64,000 nucleotides of DNA, taken from the NCBI GenBank assembly GCA_020633465.1, contig JACKDN010000010.1, positions 124,001 to 188,000 on the forward strand. The letters are read 5' to 3'. Shown one piece after another: positions 1 through 8,850 of this stretch (within the stretch, counting starts at the first letter, position 1; each line of letters opens with the position of its first letter). The notes beneath the pieces are model-generated. The model was not told the DNA's origin and ran no database searches. It was given only the letters and a program-made list of their open reading frames with translations. The position numbers were made by a program, and so were the translations under genes. Source of the stretch: Myxococcales bacterium (GTDB lineage: Bacteria > Myxococcota_A > Bradymonadia > UBA7976 > UBA1532).

Positions 1-2135
1 CAGAACAGCGTGTAGCTGAAGCGCAGCTGCACGTCGTGCTCGGTGCGGATGTCGTCGTCGACGCCGATGTTCGGGTCGCGCACGGCGTTGAAGCGGTAGT
101 TCAGCGAGGCGAAGCTGGCCAGGCGCAGGCTGATCTGGTTGCGCCAGGTGAACACCGCCTGATCGTCGCTGATGGGCAGCAGGCCGTCGAACTCGGTGCT
201 CAGGGTGACGAAGCGCGACAGGCGGCCGAGGCCGACGACGGTGGCCTCGGGGCCGAGGATGTGGTTCGACTCGACCGGGGTGAGGCGGTCGTTGGCGCCG
301 CCCACGTCCTCGTAGGCCAAGAGGCCGTTCGAGATGGTGTGGCGCGCGCCGAAGCCGAGGCGCAGGTCGAGCTCGACGCTGCGGGTGCGCAGCAGGCGGA
401 AGTTCCCGCCGCCGCTCTCGACGACGATGATCGGCGAGAAGGGGCCGGCGATCTCGACGCGGTCGACGTCCTGGAAGGTCTCGACGACGTTGCCGTCCTC
501 GTCGAGCTCGTCGACCGTCGTGGGATCCTCGAAGTTCTGGTGGCGCGGGAACAGCTTGGTCTCGAGGCCCGAGCGCACGTAGGGGCCGAACCAGGGCACC
601 ACCGCGTAGGTGTAGATCGAGTGCAGGTACAGGCGGTCGGTGACGTTCTCGAAGTCGCCGTCCGAGGGCCGCGCGTGCTCCTCCTCGAGGTCGATGCGCG
701 TGGTCCACTGGTGGCGGTCGTGCTGGTAGCGGATCGAGCCGTCGTAGAAGACCGTCAGCCCCAGCTCCCAGCCCTCTTCCTGCCCCACCTGGTTGGTGCG
801 GTTGAAGCTCACCGCGCCGCCGATGACGCCGCGAAACTGCCAGTCGCTCAGCTCGGCGGCGCGCGTCTCGGCGGGATCGACCTCGCCGGCGCCCTCGAAC
901 TCGCCGGTGTCGGGGTCGAGCACCAGCACGAAGTGCGTCAGCTGGCCCGGCTCGAGGCGCACCGTCGCGAAGTCGCTGCGATCGCGGTAGGTGCCGCCGG
1001 CGCGGATGATCTTGTACAGCCCGGGCTGCAGCACCCAGACGCGCACCTCCTCGCCCTGCTGCTCGTCGGCGCCGAAGCCGATGCCGTACTCCTCGCGGTT
1101 GTCCACGCGGATCAGCTCGTAGGTGCCGCGAAAGGGCACGAACTGCTCGTCGACCACGTCCAGCTCGAGGGCCGACCAGGTGGGCGGCACGATGGTGGTG
1201 CGCCCCTCTTCGATGGCCACCTCGTAGGCGATCTGCTGGCCCACCGTGCCCGAGCCCAGGCGCACCGTGTAGCGCCCGGGCTTCAGCACGATGCGCTTGC
1301 CCATGGTGCCCTCGGTGACCGGGTTGTTGCCGTCGTACACGGCCACCTGCGGCTCGCGATCCCCCTCGCTGAGGGCGGGCAGGAAGACGGCGCCGAAGCC
1401 GATGGGCAGGTTGGTCGTGTCGGCCATCACCTGCTCGAGATCGTTGAGGGGCGAGGTGGCGCTGGGCCGGACGACGCCGTCGTCCTCCTCGGGCTCGGGC
1501 TCGGCCGGCTTCACGTCAGCGGCCGCCGCCGCGGCGGGCGCGTCGCCGCCCGACAGGTGGCGCGCGAGGCTGTCGATGGTCTTGTCGAACTCGACCTGCA
1601 TGATCTCGCTGAGCGTGCGCACCGTGGCCCGCAGCAACCCCTCGCCCACCGGGCGGCGCACGTCGAACTGGTGGCTCCAGACGACGGTGTCGTCGCTGAA
1701 GCGCACCAGGCGGAACTGCATCGCCAGGCGGGCCGCGTGCGTCTCGCCCGCCTGCAGCTGCTCGAGCGCGACGACCTCGGACACCAGCGTGTAGTCGGGC
1801 GGCGTCTGCCCGATGCTGTCCGTCACCCGCTCCACCACCCCGCTGCTGCGCAGGTGGTCCACGATGAGCGTCGTCAGCATCTTGTCGGTGGGCTCACTCC
1901 ACCGGCGGCCCTTGTGGTAGCGGATCTCGTGCAGGTCGGGCCGGAAGACGATCTCGGTGCGCCGATAGCTCTCGCGGACGTCGACCTCCTTCACGCGGAT
2001 GGTCACCGGCAGCGGCTGCTCGAAGCGCGGCGCGACCGCCGGATAGCGCAGCGTGTAGTAGGCCCGCTCGGACGGTCGCCCGCAGGCGAACATCGTCACC
2101 GCCGCGAGCCCCAGCAGGGTGGCGCGTCCCCTCAT
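1..2135 (-). CDS. ABC-type transport auxiliary lipoprotein (PqiC/MlaD-partner type) with outer-membrane-like C-terminal region; runs to left edge
   Basis: Likely the outer-membrane-side component of the MlaEFD lipid transporter encoded just upstream. It starts at 2135 with an ATG overlapping the mlaD stop by one base (TGATG). The N-terminus is a lipoprotein signal with a lipobox ending in MFAC (Cys18). Residues about 22-185 look like the ABC_trans_aux fold: a Tyr-Tyr-Thr-Leu opening, then 'VRES/RRTEIVFRP' and a later 'VVWSHQFDVRRP'. A disordered Pro/Glu/Asp stretch follows, then about 450 residues of alternating polar/aromatic beta-rich sequence. The last codons visible are S-Y-T-L-F followed by TG at base 1. 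If the next base is A, the protein ends in Phe, the usual signature of a beta-barrel outer-membrane protein. The domain assignment is by motif and context. The barrel is inference. Confidence 0.75.
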   Translation of the reverse strand, partial: MRGRATLLGLAAVTMFACGRPSERAYYTLRYPAVAPRFEQPLPVTIRVKEVDVRESYRRTEIVFRPDLHEIRYHKGRRWSEPTDKMLTTLIVDHLRSSGVVERVTDSIGQTPPDYTLVSEVVALEQLQAGETHAARLAMQFRLVRFSDDTVVWSHQFDVRRPVGEGLLRATVRTLSEIMQVEFDKTIDSLARHLSGGDAPAAAAAADVKPAEPEPEEDDGVVRPSATSPLNDLEQVMADTTNLPIGFGAVFLPALSEGDREPQVAVYDGNNPVTEGTMGKRIVLKPGRYTVRLGSGTVGQQIAYEVAIEEGRTTIVPPTWSALELDVVDEQFVPFRGTYELIRVDNREEYGIGFGADEQQGEEVRVWVLQPGLYKIIRAGGTYRDRSDFATVRLEPGQLTHFVLVLDPDTGEFEGAGEVDPAETRAAELSDWQFRGVIGGAVSFNRTNQVGQEEGWELGLTVFYDGSIRYQHDRHQWTTRIDLEEEHARPSDGDFENVTDRLYLHSIYTYAVVPWFGPYVRSGLETKLFPRHQNFEDPTTVDELDEDGNVVETFQDVDRVEIAGPFSPIIVVESGGGNFRLLRTRSVELDLRLGFGARHTISNGLLAYEDVGGANDRLTPVESNHILGPEATVVGLGRLSRFVTLSTEFDGLLPISDDQAVFTWRNQISLRLASFASLNYRFNAVRDPNIGVDDDIRTEHDVQLRFSYTLF

Positions 2136-3145
2136 CACTCCACCCCCTCTTCGTCGCTGATCAGCAGCAGAGACGGATCGTCCCGGATGCGCCGCGAGAA
2201 CTCGGTCATGTTCTCGGACGTGCGGCGCATGTAGGCCAGCCCCTCGACGATGCTCTCGCGGCTCTGCAGCAGCAGCAGGTTGGTGCGCTCGAGCAGGATG
2301 TCGACCTGATCGAGCGTCTTCTGGATGCCCTCGGGCCCCATCGCCACCGCCGACTCGGCCATCAGCTTGTCGGCGTTGTCGGCCGTGCTGCGCAGCCGCT
2401 TCATCAGGGCGTTCGTCTCGTCCATCGTCTTCGTGAGGCGCGGCCCGACGTCGGCCACCACGCGGTCGACGCCGGCCACCGTGCCGTCGAGGTGGTCGGC
2501 CAGGCTCTCGAACTTGGCCGACGCCGCGGCCAGGTTGGTGCTGATCACCTTCAGCTGCTCGCGGTTCTCGCTGATGGTGCCCTCGAGCGTGGCCAGCAGC
2601 TTGTCGGTGCGGTCGAGCACGCTGGCCACGCGATCCTTCATCTCGGGCGCGACGAAGGCGTTCAGCCGCTCGATGGCCGTGTTCACCTTCTCGGCGATCT
2701 CGCCCGCCTGGTTGCTCAAGTCGTCCAGCGCCGACTTGCCGGCCGGGATCTCGGTGCCCGGCTTCCGGATCTCGGCGTCGGCCGAGCCGCGGCTGAGCTC
2801 GATGTACTTGAGCCCGGTGATGCCCATCGAGCCCAGGTTCGCGACGGTGTCCTTCGCGACCGGCGTGCCCTCGTTGAGGCTGATCTCGACCACGATGACG
2901 CCGACGTCCTTCGGGTCGATCTTGATGACGTCCACCCGGCCGACGCGGATGCCGCTGTACTTCACCGGCGACCCCACCTCGAGGCCGCTGAGCGAGACGC
3001 CGCCGTCGCTGTACCGGATGGTGTAGCTCTCGCGCTTCTCGCCCAGCTTCATGCCGGCGAGGACCGCGAGGCCCCCGATCAGCACGACCAGGCCCGAGAT
3101 CACGAAGATCCCGAGGCGCATCTTCTGGGCGCGGGTGACGCTCAT
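2135..3145 (-). CDS. mlaD: MlaD-like MCE-domain substrate-binding protein
   Basis: Periplasmic lipid-binding subunit of the Mla/MCE ABC importer, anchored in the inner membrane. The 336-residue protein opens with a short cytoplasmic stretch and one transmembrane helix (about 10-32). A single MCE domain follows (about 38-120, containing 'GSPVKYSGIRVGRVD' and 'GITGLKYIELS'). The rest is a long helical C-terminal region of repeated hydrophobic heptads, expected to form the tunnel seen in MCE hexamers. The start is the ATG at 3145, chosen because it overlaps the mlaF stop (ATGA) and puts the helix near the N-terminus. A longer open frame upstream has no domain content. The stop at 2135 overlaps the next gene by one base. 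Confidence 0.92.
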   Translation of the reverse strand: MSVTRAQKMRLGIFVISGLVVLIGGLAVLAGMKLGEKRESYTIRYSDGGVSLSGLEVGSPVKYSGIRVGRVDVIKIDPKDVGVIVVEISLNEGTPVAKDTVANLGSMGITGLKYIELSRGSADAEIRKPGTEIPAGKSALDDLSNQAGEIAEKVNTAIERLNAFVAPEMKDRVASVLDRTDKLLATLEGTISENREQLKVISTNLAAASAKFESLADHLDGTVAGVDRVVADVGPRLTKTMDETNALMKRLRSTADNADKLMAESAVAMGPEGIQKTLDQVDILLERTNLLLLQSRESIVEGLAYMRRTSENMTEFSRRIRDDPSLLLISDEEGVE

Positions 3146-3936
3146 GCTCCGCTCCGCAAGACTTGGAGGGCCGACTGGGGGCCGCGCATCTCGCCGGCCG
3201 CCTGGCGCTCGAAGAAGGCCTTGGCCTCGGGGTGGTCGGTGTGGCGCACCTCGTCGAGGGTGCCGTCGGCGATGACGTGGCCCTGCGACAGCATGACGGC
3301 GCGGTCGGTGATGCGCTCGATGCTGTGCAGCTCGTGGGTGACGACGACGATGGCCATGCCGAAGCGATCGCGCATGCGCAAGAGCAGCTCGTCCAGCTCG
3401 GCGCTGGTGAGCGGGTCGAGGCCCGCGCTCGGCTCGTCGCAGAACAGCAGATCGGGGTCGAGGGCCATCGCGCGGGCCAGCGCGGCGCGCTTGCGCATGC
3501 CGCCGGACAGCTCGCTGGGCAGCAGGTACTCGGCGTGGCTGAGCTCGACGAGGGCCAGCTTCAGGCGCACGACCTCGCGGATGACGTCCTCGGGCAGATC
3601 GGTGTGCTCGCGCAGCGGCAGGGCGATGTTGTCGCCGATGGGCAGCGAGCCCAAGAGCGCGCCGTACTGGAACATCACGCCGATGTTGGTCAACAGCGCC
3701 GTGCGCTCGGCGGCGTTCATCGAGGTCATGTCGCGCCCCAGCAGGCGCACGCTGCCGGCGGCGGGCTCCTTCAGGCCGATGCAGCACTTGAGCAGCGTCG
3801 ACTTGCCGCAGCCCGAGCCGCCGAGGATGACGCGCACCTCGCCGCGCTTCACGGTGAGATCGACGCCGCGCAGGATGGTGCGCTCGCCGTAGCGGGCCAC
3901 CACGCCCTTCACCTCGAGGGCGACGTCGTCCGCCAT
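3142..3936 (-). CDS. mlaF: MlaF-like ABC transporter ATP-binding protein
   Basis: Cytoplasmic ATPase that drives the MlaE permease in phospholipid or other hydrophobic-substrate transport across the envelope. All ABC signatures are present in 264 residues: Walker A GGSGCGKST at 39-47, Q-loop near 'VMFQYGALLGS', signature LSGGM at 143-147, Walker B LLFCDEPS at 163-170 and the switch His at about 201 (VVVTHELHS). The phrase 'GALLGSLPIGDNIALPL' is characteristic of the MlaF/Ttg2A subgroup. ATG at 3936 overlaps the mlaE stop by one base, and the 3' end overlaps mlaD by four. All four genes of the set are therefore probably translationally coupled. Confidence 0.95.
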   Translation of the reverse strand: MADDVALEVKGVVARYGERTILRGVDLTVKRGEVRVILGGSGCGKSTLLKCCIGLKEPAAGSVRLLGRDMTSMNAAERTALLTNIGVMFQYGALLGSLPIGDNIALPLREHTDLPEDVIREVVRLKLALVELSHAEYLLPSELSGGMRKRAALARAMALDPDLLFCDEPSAGLDPLTSAELDELLLRMRDRFGMAIVVVTHELHSIERITDRAVMLSQGHVIADGTLDEVRHTDHPEAKAFFERQAAGEMRGPQSALQVLRSGA

Positions 3937-5048
3937 CAGAGCACCACGTAGAACAGGACGCTGAACAGGCAGTCGGCGACGATGATGTAGAAGATCGAGG
4001 CCACCACCGAGGCGGTGGTCATGCGCCCCACCTCGCTGGCGCCGCCGCGCACGCGGAAGCCGTAGTGCAGGCCGATGAGGGCGATGCCCCAGCCGAAGGC
4101 GACGCTCTTCACGAGCCCCGAGATCATGTCCCAGGGCACCATCGACGACAGCATCTGGTTCAGGAACGCGTTCCAGGCGATGTCGAGGTAGAAGACGCCC
4201 ACCAGGAAGCCGCCCAGCATGCCGAGCAGATCGGCCAGGGCGGTCAGCAGCGGCACCATCAGCGTCATGGCGAGGAAGCGCGGGACGGCGAGGAAGTCGA
4301 TGGGATCGAGGCCCATCACGCGCAGGCCGTCGATCTCCTCGCTGACCTGCATCGTGGCCACCTCGGCGGCGATCGAGCTGCCCGAGCGGCCGGCCACGAG
4401 GATGGCGCACATCAGCGGGCCCATCTCGCGCACCATCGAGACGCCGGTGAGGTTGGCCACGTAGATGGCGGCGCCGAACTGCTGCAGCTGATAGGCCGAC
4501 TGGAAGGCGATGGTGAGGCCGACCAGGAAGGTGATGAGGCCGACGATGCCCAGGGCGCGCGAGCCGATGTCGATGCACTGCTCGACCAGGTGGTGCACGC
4601 GCAGCTTCGACGGGTGCCGCAGCACCGCGAACATGGCGAAGGTCGTGTCGGCCGCGAGCTGAAGGAAGGCGATGCCCGCGTCCTTGCCGTCCAGCATGGC
4701 GCCGCCGGCGGCCTCGGCCACGTTGGGCGGCTTGGGCGCGTCGTCGGGGGGCGTGCCCAGGCGGAACATCTGCAGCGCCCGCTCGGCCGACTCGCTCAGC
4801 GGGCCGACGGTCAGCTTGCCGCCGGCCGCGTCGGCGCTGCGCCAGCTGTTGAGCAGCGTGGCCACCGCCGCCGAGTCGACGACGCCCACCTCCTTCAGGT
4901 CGAGCGTCAGCGTGCTGCCCCGCGCGGGCGCCGCCTGGGCGAGCACCTTCTTCAGCTCGTTGACGACGTCGCGCCGCAGGTCGCCGCGCAGGCGCAGCGT
5001 CGCGCCGGGGCCGTCGGCGGCGAGCTCGTAGTCGAGGGCACGGGTCAT
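3936..5048 (-). CDS. mlaE: MlaE-family ABC permease with N-terminal STAS domain
   Basis: Inner-membrane permease of the Mla operon. Residues about 1-100 form a STAS/MlaB-like domain ('TLTLDLKEVGVVDSAAVATLLNSW'). In E. coli MlaB is a separate protein; here it is fused to the permease. Residues about 140-370 are the permease, with the family-typical 'IVGLITFLVGLTIAFQSAYQLQ..GA..YVANLTGVSMVREMGPLM' and 'GRSGSSIAAEVATMQVSEEIDGLRVMG'. The ATG at 5048 leaves 114 bp to the divergent gene at 5163, which is where the operon promoter should lie. No -35/-10 pair could be assigned with confidence. At 370 residues it matches STAS-fused relatives. Confidence 0.93.
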   Translation of the reverse strand: MTRALDYELAADGPGATLRLRGDLRRDVVNELKKVLAQAAPARGSTLTLDLKEVGVVDSAAVATLLNSWRSADAAGGKLTVGPLSESAERALQMFRLGTPPDDAPKPPNVAEAAGGAMLDGKDAGIAFLQLAADTTFAMFAVLRHPSKLRVHHLVEQCIDIGSRALGIVGLITFLVGLTIAFQSAYQLQQFGAAIYVANLTGVSMVREMGPLMCAILVAGRSGSSIAAEVATMQVSEEIDGLRVMGLDPIDFLAVPRFLAMTLMVPLLTALADLLGMLGGFLVGVFYLDIAWNAFLNQMLSSMVPWDMISGLVKSVAFGWGIALIGLHYGFRVRGGASEVGRMTTASVVASIFYIIVADCLFSVLFYVVL

Positions 5049-5162
5049 CGTGCCGCACGATAACCTTGCGACCGGCGAGCGGCAAAAACCGCGCGCGCGC
5101 CCTCCGTTGCGCCGCGACGGAGCGCGGACCACACTGCCTGCGTCCGACCGGAGGAGGCCCCC

Positions 5163-7073
5163 ATGAAGGGGTTGCTGCTGTGGCTCCTGTGGGCGGCGCC
5201 GCCCGCCGATCTGCGCGACGCCGCGCTGGCCCTGGCGCGCGCGCAGCCCACCCCGCAGGCGCGCGTCGAGGCGCTGACCCGCGCGGCGAAGCACCTGCCC
5301 GAGGCCGACGCGCTGAAGGCGCTCGGCGAGGCGCGCCCCCTGGCGACGACGCCGCGGACGCGGGGCGCGGTGGCGCGCGTGGCCGCCGAGCGGGGGCACG
5401 TCGAGCTGGCGGCCGCGGTGCTGACGGACGGCGCCATCGACGCGTCGTACGAGCCGCTGGCGGTGGCGGCCGCGCGCGCGCCGGTGACGCGGCCCACGCC
5501 GCCGCGTGGCTGGGGCGGTGCAGCGCGCCGCGCGCGCCCGGGCGACGCTGCAGGTGATCGGCGCGCTGCGGGCGCGGGGGGGCGTGGCCGAGGTCGCCCG
5601 CCTGCTGACGGCCTGCGCGACGACGCCGCGGTGCTGCGCACGTGGATGGGCCTGCTGCCGCGGGTGCAGCGCGTGGCCGAGCGGCGCGCCGCCCTGGACG
5701 ATCTGGCCCGGCGCGTCGACGCGCTGAAGGATCCGGCCGCGCAGGACGCCACGCGGGCGGCGCTGGCGCTCGCCTGGACGCACGCCGGCTGGCCCGAGGT
5801 GGGGCTGACGACGCTGCGCGCGGTGAAGGACGGGCGGCAGCGCGCCGAGACGCTGCGGGGCATCCTGGCGGTGCTCGTGCGGCCGGGGACGGCGCCCGAC
5901 GGACCCCTCGTGGGCCAGCTCGCCGAGGTCGCGCGCGGGCTCGACACCACCGGCCGCGCGTCGCTGGCCGCGACGGTGCGGCGGCTGTTGCCGGGGCGCG
6001 CCGCCGACTTCGGCCTCCCACCGGCGGGCGCGGTCGCCTCCGCGCAGGACGAGGCGCTGACCGAGCTGCGGAGGGCGGTGGCGCGGGGCGATCGCGGGGC
6101 GGCCGACGCGGCGCTGGCCTCGCTGGCGGCGCAGGCCGATCGCGCGCCGTGGCTCGACGAGGCCGTCGATCTGGCCCTCGAGATCGGCGCGCTGGCGCCG
6201 GCGCTCGACCTGGCCACGCGCATCGACGACCTCGACGCGGCCCTCGACGCCGCGGGGCGCGTCGGCGCGCGGGCGCTGGAGCTGGGCCGGCCGGCGGTGG
6301 CGGTGGCCGCGGCGCGGGCGATGGCGCAGCAGCCACCGACGCCGGCCACCGAGGACCAGGACGGCGCGCCCGAGGACGCCGAGGGCGAGTACCCCGGCGA
6401 GGGCGAGGCGTGCACCGAGACCCCCGACGAGGCCGCGGCCCCCAACCGCTACGCGGCGGTCGAGTCGCAGGCGCTGGCGATCCTCGACACCGGCGATCTG
6501 CCGCACGCGCTGGCCGCCGCGCGCGCGCTCGAGGTCGAGGGGCATCGGGAGGCGACGCTGGGCGCGCTGGGCGACACGCTGCTGTCGATGCAGCGGGGGG
6601 ACGAGGCGCTGGCGCTGGCGCGGGAAGGGATGCAGGACGTGCCGGACTTCTCGCCCTGCGAGGCGGCGCCGCCGCGGGGCGATCGCGAGGCGCTGCTGGC
6701 CGCGGTGGCCTTGGACGCGCTGGCCAGCGATCGCCTGCCGCTGGCGCTCGACGCGCTCGAGGCGATGCGGGGCCTGGGCGACGAGGCCACGGCGGTCGCG
6801 GACGCGGGCGTCACGCGGGTGGACGTCGCGGTCGAGCTGCTGCCCCGGGCGCTGTGGGCGGGCGACGAGCAGCGGGTGCTGGCCGTCGCGGCCAAGATGG
6901 AGGCGCCCGACGCAGAGCGAGTGCGGCTGGCGGGGGTCGTCGCGCTGGCGGGGCGCGGCTGGCTCGAGCGGGCCGCGCCGCTGCTGGGGGCGCTGAGCGG
7001 CCCGGCGGCGGTCGAGGGGGTCGCGGCGCTGGCCGCGGCGCAGGCGAAGGGGCCGCCGCGGGGCCAGGGGTGA
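5163..7073 (+). CDS. Unrecognised secreted or membrane-attached alpha-helical repeat protein (probable frame disruption inside)
   Basis: No family recognised. The ATG at 5163 follows a GGAGG and opens a short hydrophobic leader (residues 1-12), then about 620 residues rich in Ala, Leu, Arg, Asp and Glu. The pattern is of repeated amphipathic helices, like a TPR or HEAT-type solenoid ('ALAAARALEVEGHREATLGALGDTLLS'). An acidic Glu/Asp/Pro-rich loop lies at about residues 400-425. The part encoded by about 5485-5615 reads as unnatural Arg/Gly-rich sequence in this frame. Helical sequence continues there in the two other frames ('DAAHAAAWLG', then 'ATLQVIGALRARGGVAEVARLL') and returns to this frame by 5625. 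That pattern suggests three single-base indels, or sequence errors, that together restore the frame. Function unknown. Confidence 0.6.
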   Translation: MKGLLLWLLWAAPPADLRDAALALARAQPTPQARVEALTRAAKHLPEADALKALGEARPLATTPRTRGAVARVAAERGHVELAAAVLTDGAIDASYEPLAVAAARAPVTRPTPPRGWGGAARRARPGDAAGDRRAAGAGGRGRGRPPADGLRDDAAVLRTWMGLLPRVQRVAERRAALDDLARRVDALKDPAAQDATRAALALAWTHAGWPEVGLTTLRAVKDGRQRAETLRGILAVLVRPGTAPDGPLVGQLAEVARGLDTTGRASLAATVRRLLPGRAADFGLPPAGAVASAQDEALTELRRAVARGDRGAADAALASLAAQADRAPWLDEAVDLALEIGALAPALDLATRIDDLDAALDAAGRVGARALELGRPAVAVAAARAMAQQPPTPATEDQDGAPEDAEGEYPGEGEACTETPDEAAAPNRYAAVESQALAILDTGDLPHALAAARALEVEGHREATLGALGDTLLSMQRGDEALALAREGMQDVPDFSPCEAAPPRGDREALLAAVALDALASDRLPLALDALEAMRGLGDEATAVADAGVTRVDVAVELLPRALWAGDEQRVLAVAAKMEAPDAERVRLAGVVALAGRGWLERAAPLLGALSGPAAVEGVAALAAAQAKGPPRGQG

Positions 7074-7110
7074 CGGCGGCGGTGGCAAAGCTGGGCGCGC
7101 GGTGAGGCGG

Positions 7111-7235
7111 GCGCCAGGGGCCTGGTGACGGCCGGCGCGCCCGGTGAGGCCGCCGCGAGGGGCCCGCGGTGACGGCCGGTGCGCGCGGTGAGGGCGCCGC
7201 GAGAGGCCCGCGGTGACGGCCGGTGCGCGCGGTGA
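7111..7235. repeat. Three imperfect tandem copies of a 44 bp unit
   Basis: The core 'gacggccggtgcgcgcggtga' and its variants begin at 7127, 7171 and 7215, an exact 44 bp spacing. Copies two and three are nearly identical and copy one is more diverged. The array lies between the convergent genes ending at 7073 and 7292. A related fragment occurs near 7759. It may be a 3'-end or decay-related repeat; function unknown. Confidence 0.7.
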
Positions 7236-7291
7236 TCGGTCACGGCGCGGGCGCCGGGGGGGCGCGCCGAACCGCGCGGCGCCGCCGCCCG

Positions 7292-7711
7292 TCAGTCCTC
7301 GTCGTCCTCTTCGTCCACCGCCTCGGCGCGGCGCTCGCGGATCTCGGTCAGGAGGGCGATGACCGCGCCGAGGACGTCGCCGCTGTCGACGTGCTCCTCG
7401 ATGCGGTCGAGGTAGCTGGCCACCTGCGCCTCGTCCAGCACCTCGCCGCGCGGGGCCTCGGCCGCCTCGTCGTCGTCGTCGTCGGCGGCCATGAGCTCCT
7501 TCACCCCCAGCGCGCGCCGGACGTCGGCGAGCTCCTTCTTGCCCCACTTGTCCATGCCCTTCTCGAGCCAGGCCAGCCGCATCGGCTCCCAGCCCAGGCG
7601 CTCGGCCAGCTCGTGCTGCGGCACCCCCAGCTTCTCGCGCGTGCGCACGACCGCCGCGGCCACCCGCTCGTTCGACCGCTTGACCTTCGGCTTCGAGCCC
7701 TTCTTGCCCAC
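7292..7711 (-). CDS. Small XRE-like helix-turn-helix protein with acidic tail
   Basis: 139 residues. The start is the GTG at 7711, chosen because a GGAGG lies 7 bases upstream; the longer open frame has no RBS and reads as low-complexity sequence. A Lys-rich N-terminus (GKKGSKPKVKRS) leads into a helix-turn-helix of the XRE/Cro type at about residues 15-62 ('VRTREKLGVPQHELAERLG..PMRLAWLEKG'). A run of Asp (residues about 80-86) follows, then a C-terminal helical domain and an acidic end. It probably binds DNA. The neighbour on the other strand (hydrolase at 7845) is divergent across 133 bp, so it could control that gene. This is inference from layout only. Confidence 0.65.
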   Translation of the reverse strand: MGKKGSKPKVKRSNERVAAAVVRTREKLGVPQHELAERLGWEPMRLAWLEKGMDKWGKKELADVRRALGVKELMAADDDDDEAAEAPRGEVLDEAQVASYLDRIEEHVDSGDVLGAVIALLTEIRERRAEAVDEEDDED

Positions 7712-7844
7712 TGCTGTGCCTCCACGACCGCGCGCCTGCACTCTCGTGGAACCATGCGTGACGGCCGGCGCGCGGGCAACCCGCTTGCGCCGGCGGCCGC
7801 GACCGTGGCACGCCGCAGGAGCATCCGCGTCGAGGAGTGGTGCC

Positions 7845-8732
7845 GTGCCGCGAGCGCGCGTCGGCGACATCGAGCTGGCCTACGAGCTGCTGGGCCCCGA
7901 GGACGGCACGCCGCTGGTGGCGGTGATGGGCTTCGCCGCCCAGCTGATCGCCTGGCCGGAGGGGCTGCTCGAGCAGCTCACCGCCCGAGGCTTCCGGGTG
8001 CTGGTGTTCGACAACCGGGACGTGGGCGAGTCGACCTGGCTGCGGGGGGCGAAGGCGCCCTCGCCGCGGCGGGCCATCGCGCGGTGGCTGGCTCGCCTGC
8101 CCGTGCCGGCGCCCTACACGCTGACCGACATGGCGGCCGACGTGGTGGGCCTGATGGACCACGTCGGGTGGCGCGACGCGCACGTGTTCGGCGTGTCGAT
8201 GGGCGGGATGATCGCGCAGCAGATGGCGCTCGACGCGCCCGCGCGGGTGCGGACGCTGACCTCGATGATGAGCCACACGGGCCACCGGCTGGACGCGATC
8301 GGGCGGCCCGGCGCGACGTTGAAGCTGCTGGGCCCGCGGCCGCGGAACGCCGACGAGGCGGCGGTGGTGTTCCGGCAGCTGTTCGAGGTGCTGACCGGGC
8401 CGGCCTACGATCCCGACGGGCCGGGGCTGGAAGCCATGGGGCGCCTGAGCTTCGAGCGGGGCCACAACCCGGCGGGCGTGGCGCGGCAGATGGCGGCCAT
8501 CCTGGCGTCCCCCGAGCGGACGCGGGCGCTGGGGCAGGTGCGGGTGCCGACGCTGGTGATCCACGGCGAGGCCGATCCGCTGGTGCGCCCGGCGGGCGGG
8601 CGGCGGACGGCGAGGGCCATCCCCGGCGCGCGGCTGGAGATCATCCCGGGGTTGGGGCACAGCCTGCCGCCGGGGGTGTGGCCGCGGCTGGCGGCGCTGA
8701 TCGCGGAGCACACGGGGGTGGGGCGCGGGTGA
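7845..8732 (+). CDS. Alpha/beta-fold hydrolase
   Basis: 295-residue serine hydrolase. The start is the GTG at 7845, with GAGGAG 7 bases upstream. An upstream extension of the frame overlaps the divergent regulator and lacks domain content. The fold signatures are present: oxyanion strand 'LVAVMGFAAQLIAWP', 'VLVFDNRDVGEST', nucleophile elbow G-V-S-M-G-G, acid residue in 'VIHGEADPLVRP' and His in 'GLGHSLPP'. This resembles the FAD-free esterase/lipase group often annotated as alpha/beta hydrolase in actinobacteria and myxobacteria. Substrate cannot be predicted. Confidence 0.88.
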   Translation: MPRARVGDIELAYELLGPEDGTPLVAVMGFAAQLIAWPEGLLEQLTARGFRVLVFDNRDVGESTWLRGAKAPSPRRAIARWLARLPVPAPYTLTDMAADVVGLMDHVGWRDAHVFGVSMGGMIAQQMALDAPARVRTLTSMMSHTGHRLDAIGRPGATLKLLGPRPRNADEAAVVFRQLFEVLTGPAYDPDGPGLEAMGRLSFERGHNPAGVARQMAAILASPERTRALGQVRVPTLVIHGEADPLVRPAGGRRTARAIPGARLEIIPGLGHSLPPGVWPRLAALIAEHTGVGRG

Positions 8733-8777
8733 GGGCGGCGTGCTGGGGAATGCGCTCGCGGGCGCCGCGGACTCTTC

Positions 8778-8809
8778 GACGACGACCACGACAACGACGA
8801 CGACCACGG
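8778..8809. repeat. GAC/CAC trinucleotide-rich tract
   Basis: Short microsatellite-like run of gac, cac and aac triplets between the hydrolase stop (8732) and the convergent gene ending at 8851. It encodes nothing recognisable. Confidence 0.6.
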
Positions 8810-8850
8810 CGGGCGCGCCGGACGTGGTCGGCGGCTCGGGGGTCGAGAGG

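Noticed and set aside
36..2234. A 732-codon open frame on the plus strand opposite the Mla lipoprotein
   Set aside because: It is the shadow of a convincing minus-strand gene with signal peptide and operon overlap, and its composition (His, Ala, Val, Arg) has no domain. Most long frames of this window are such shadows caused by high GC.
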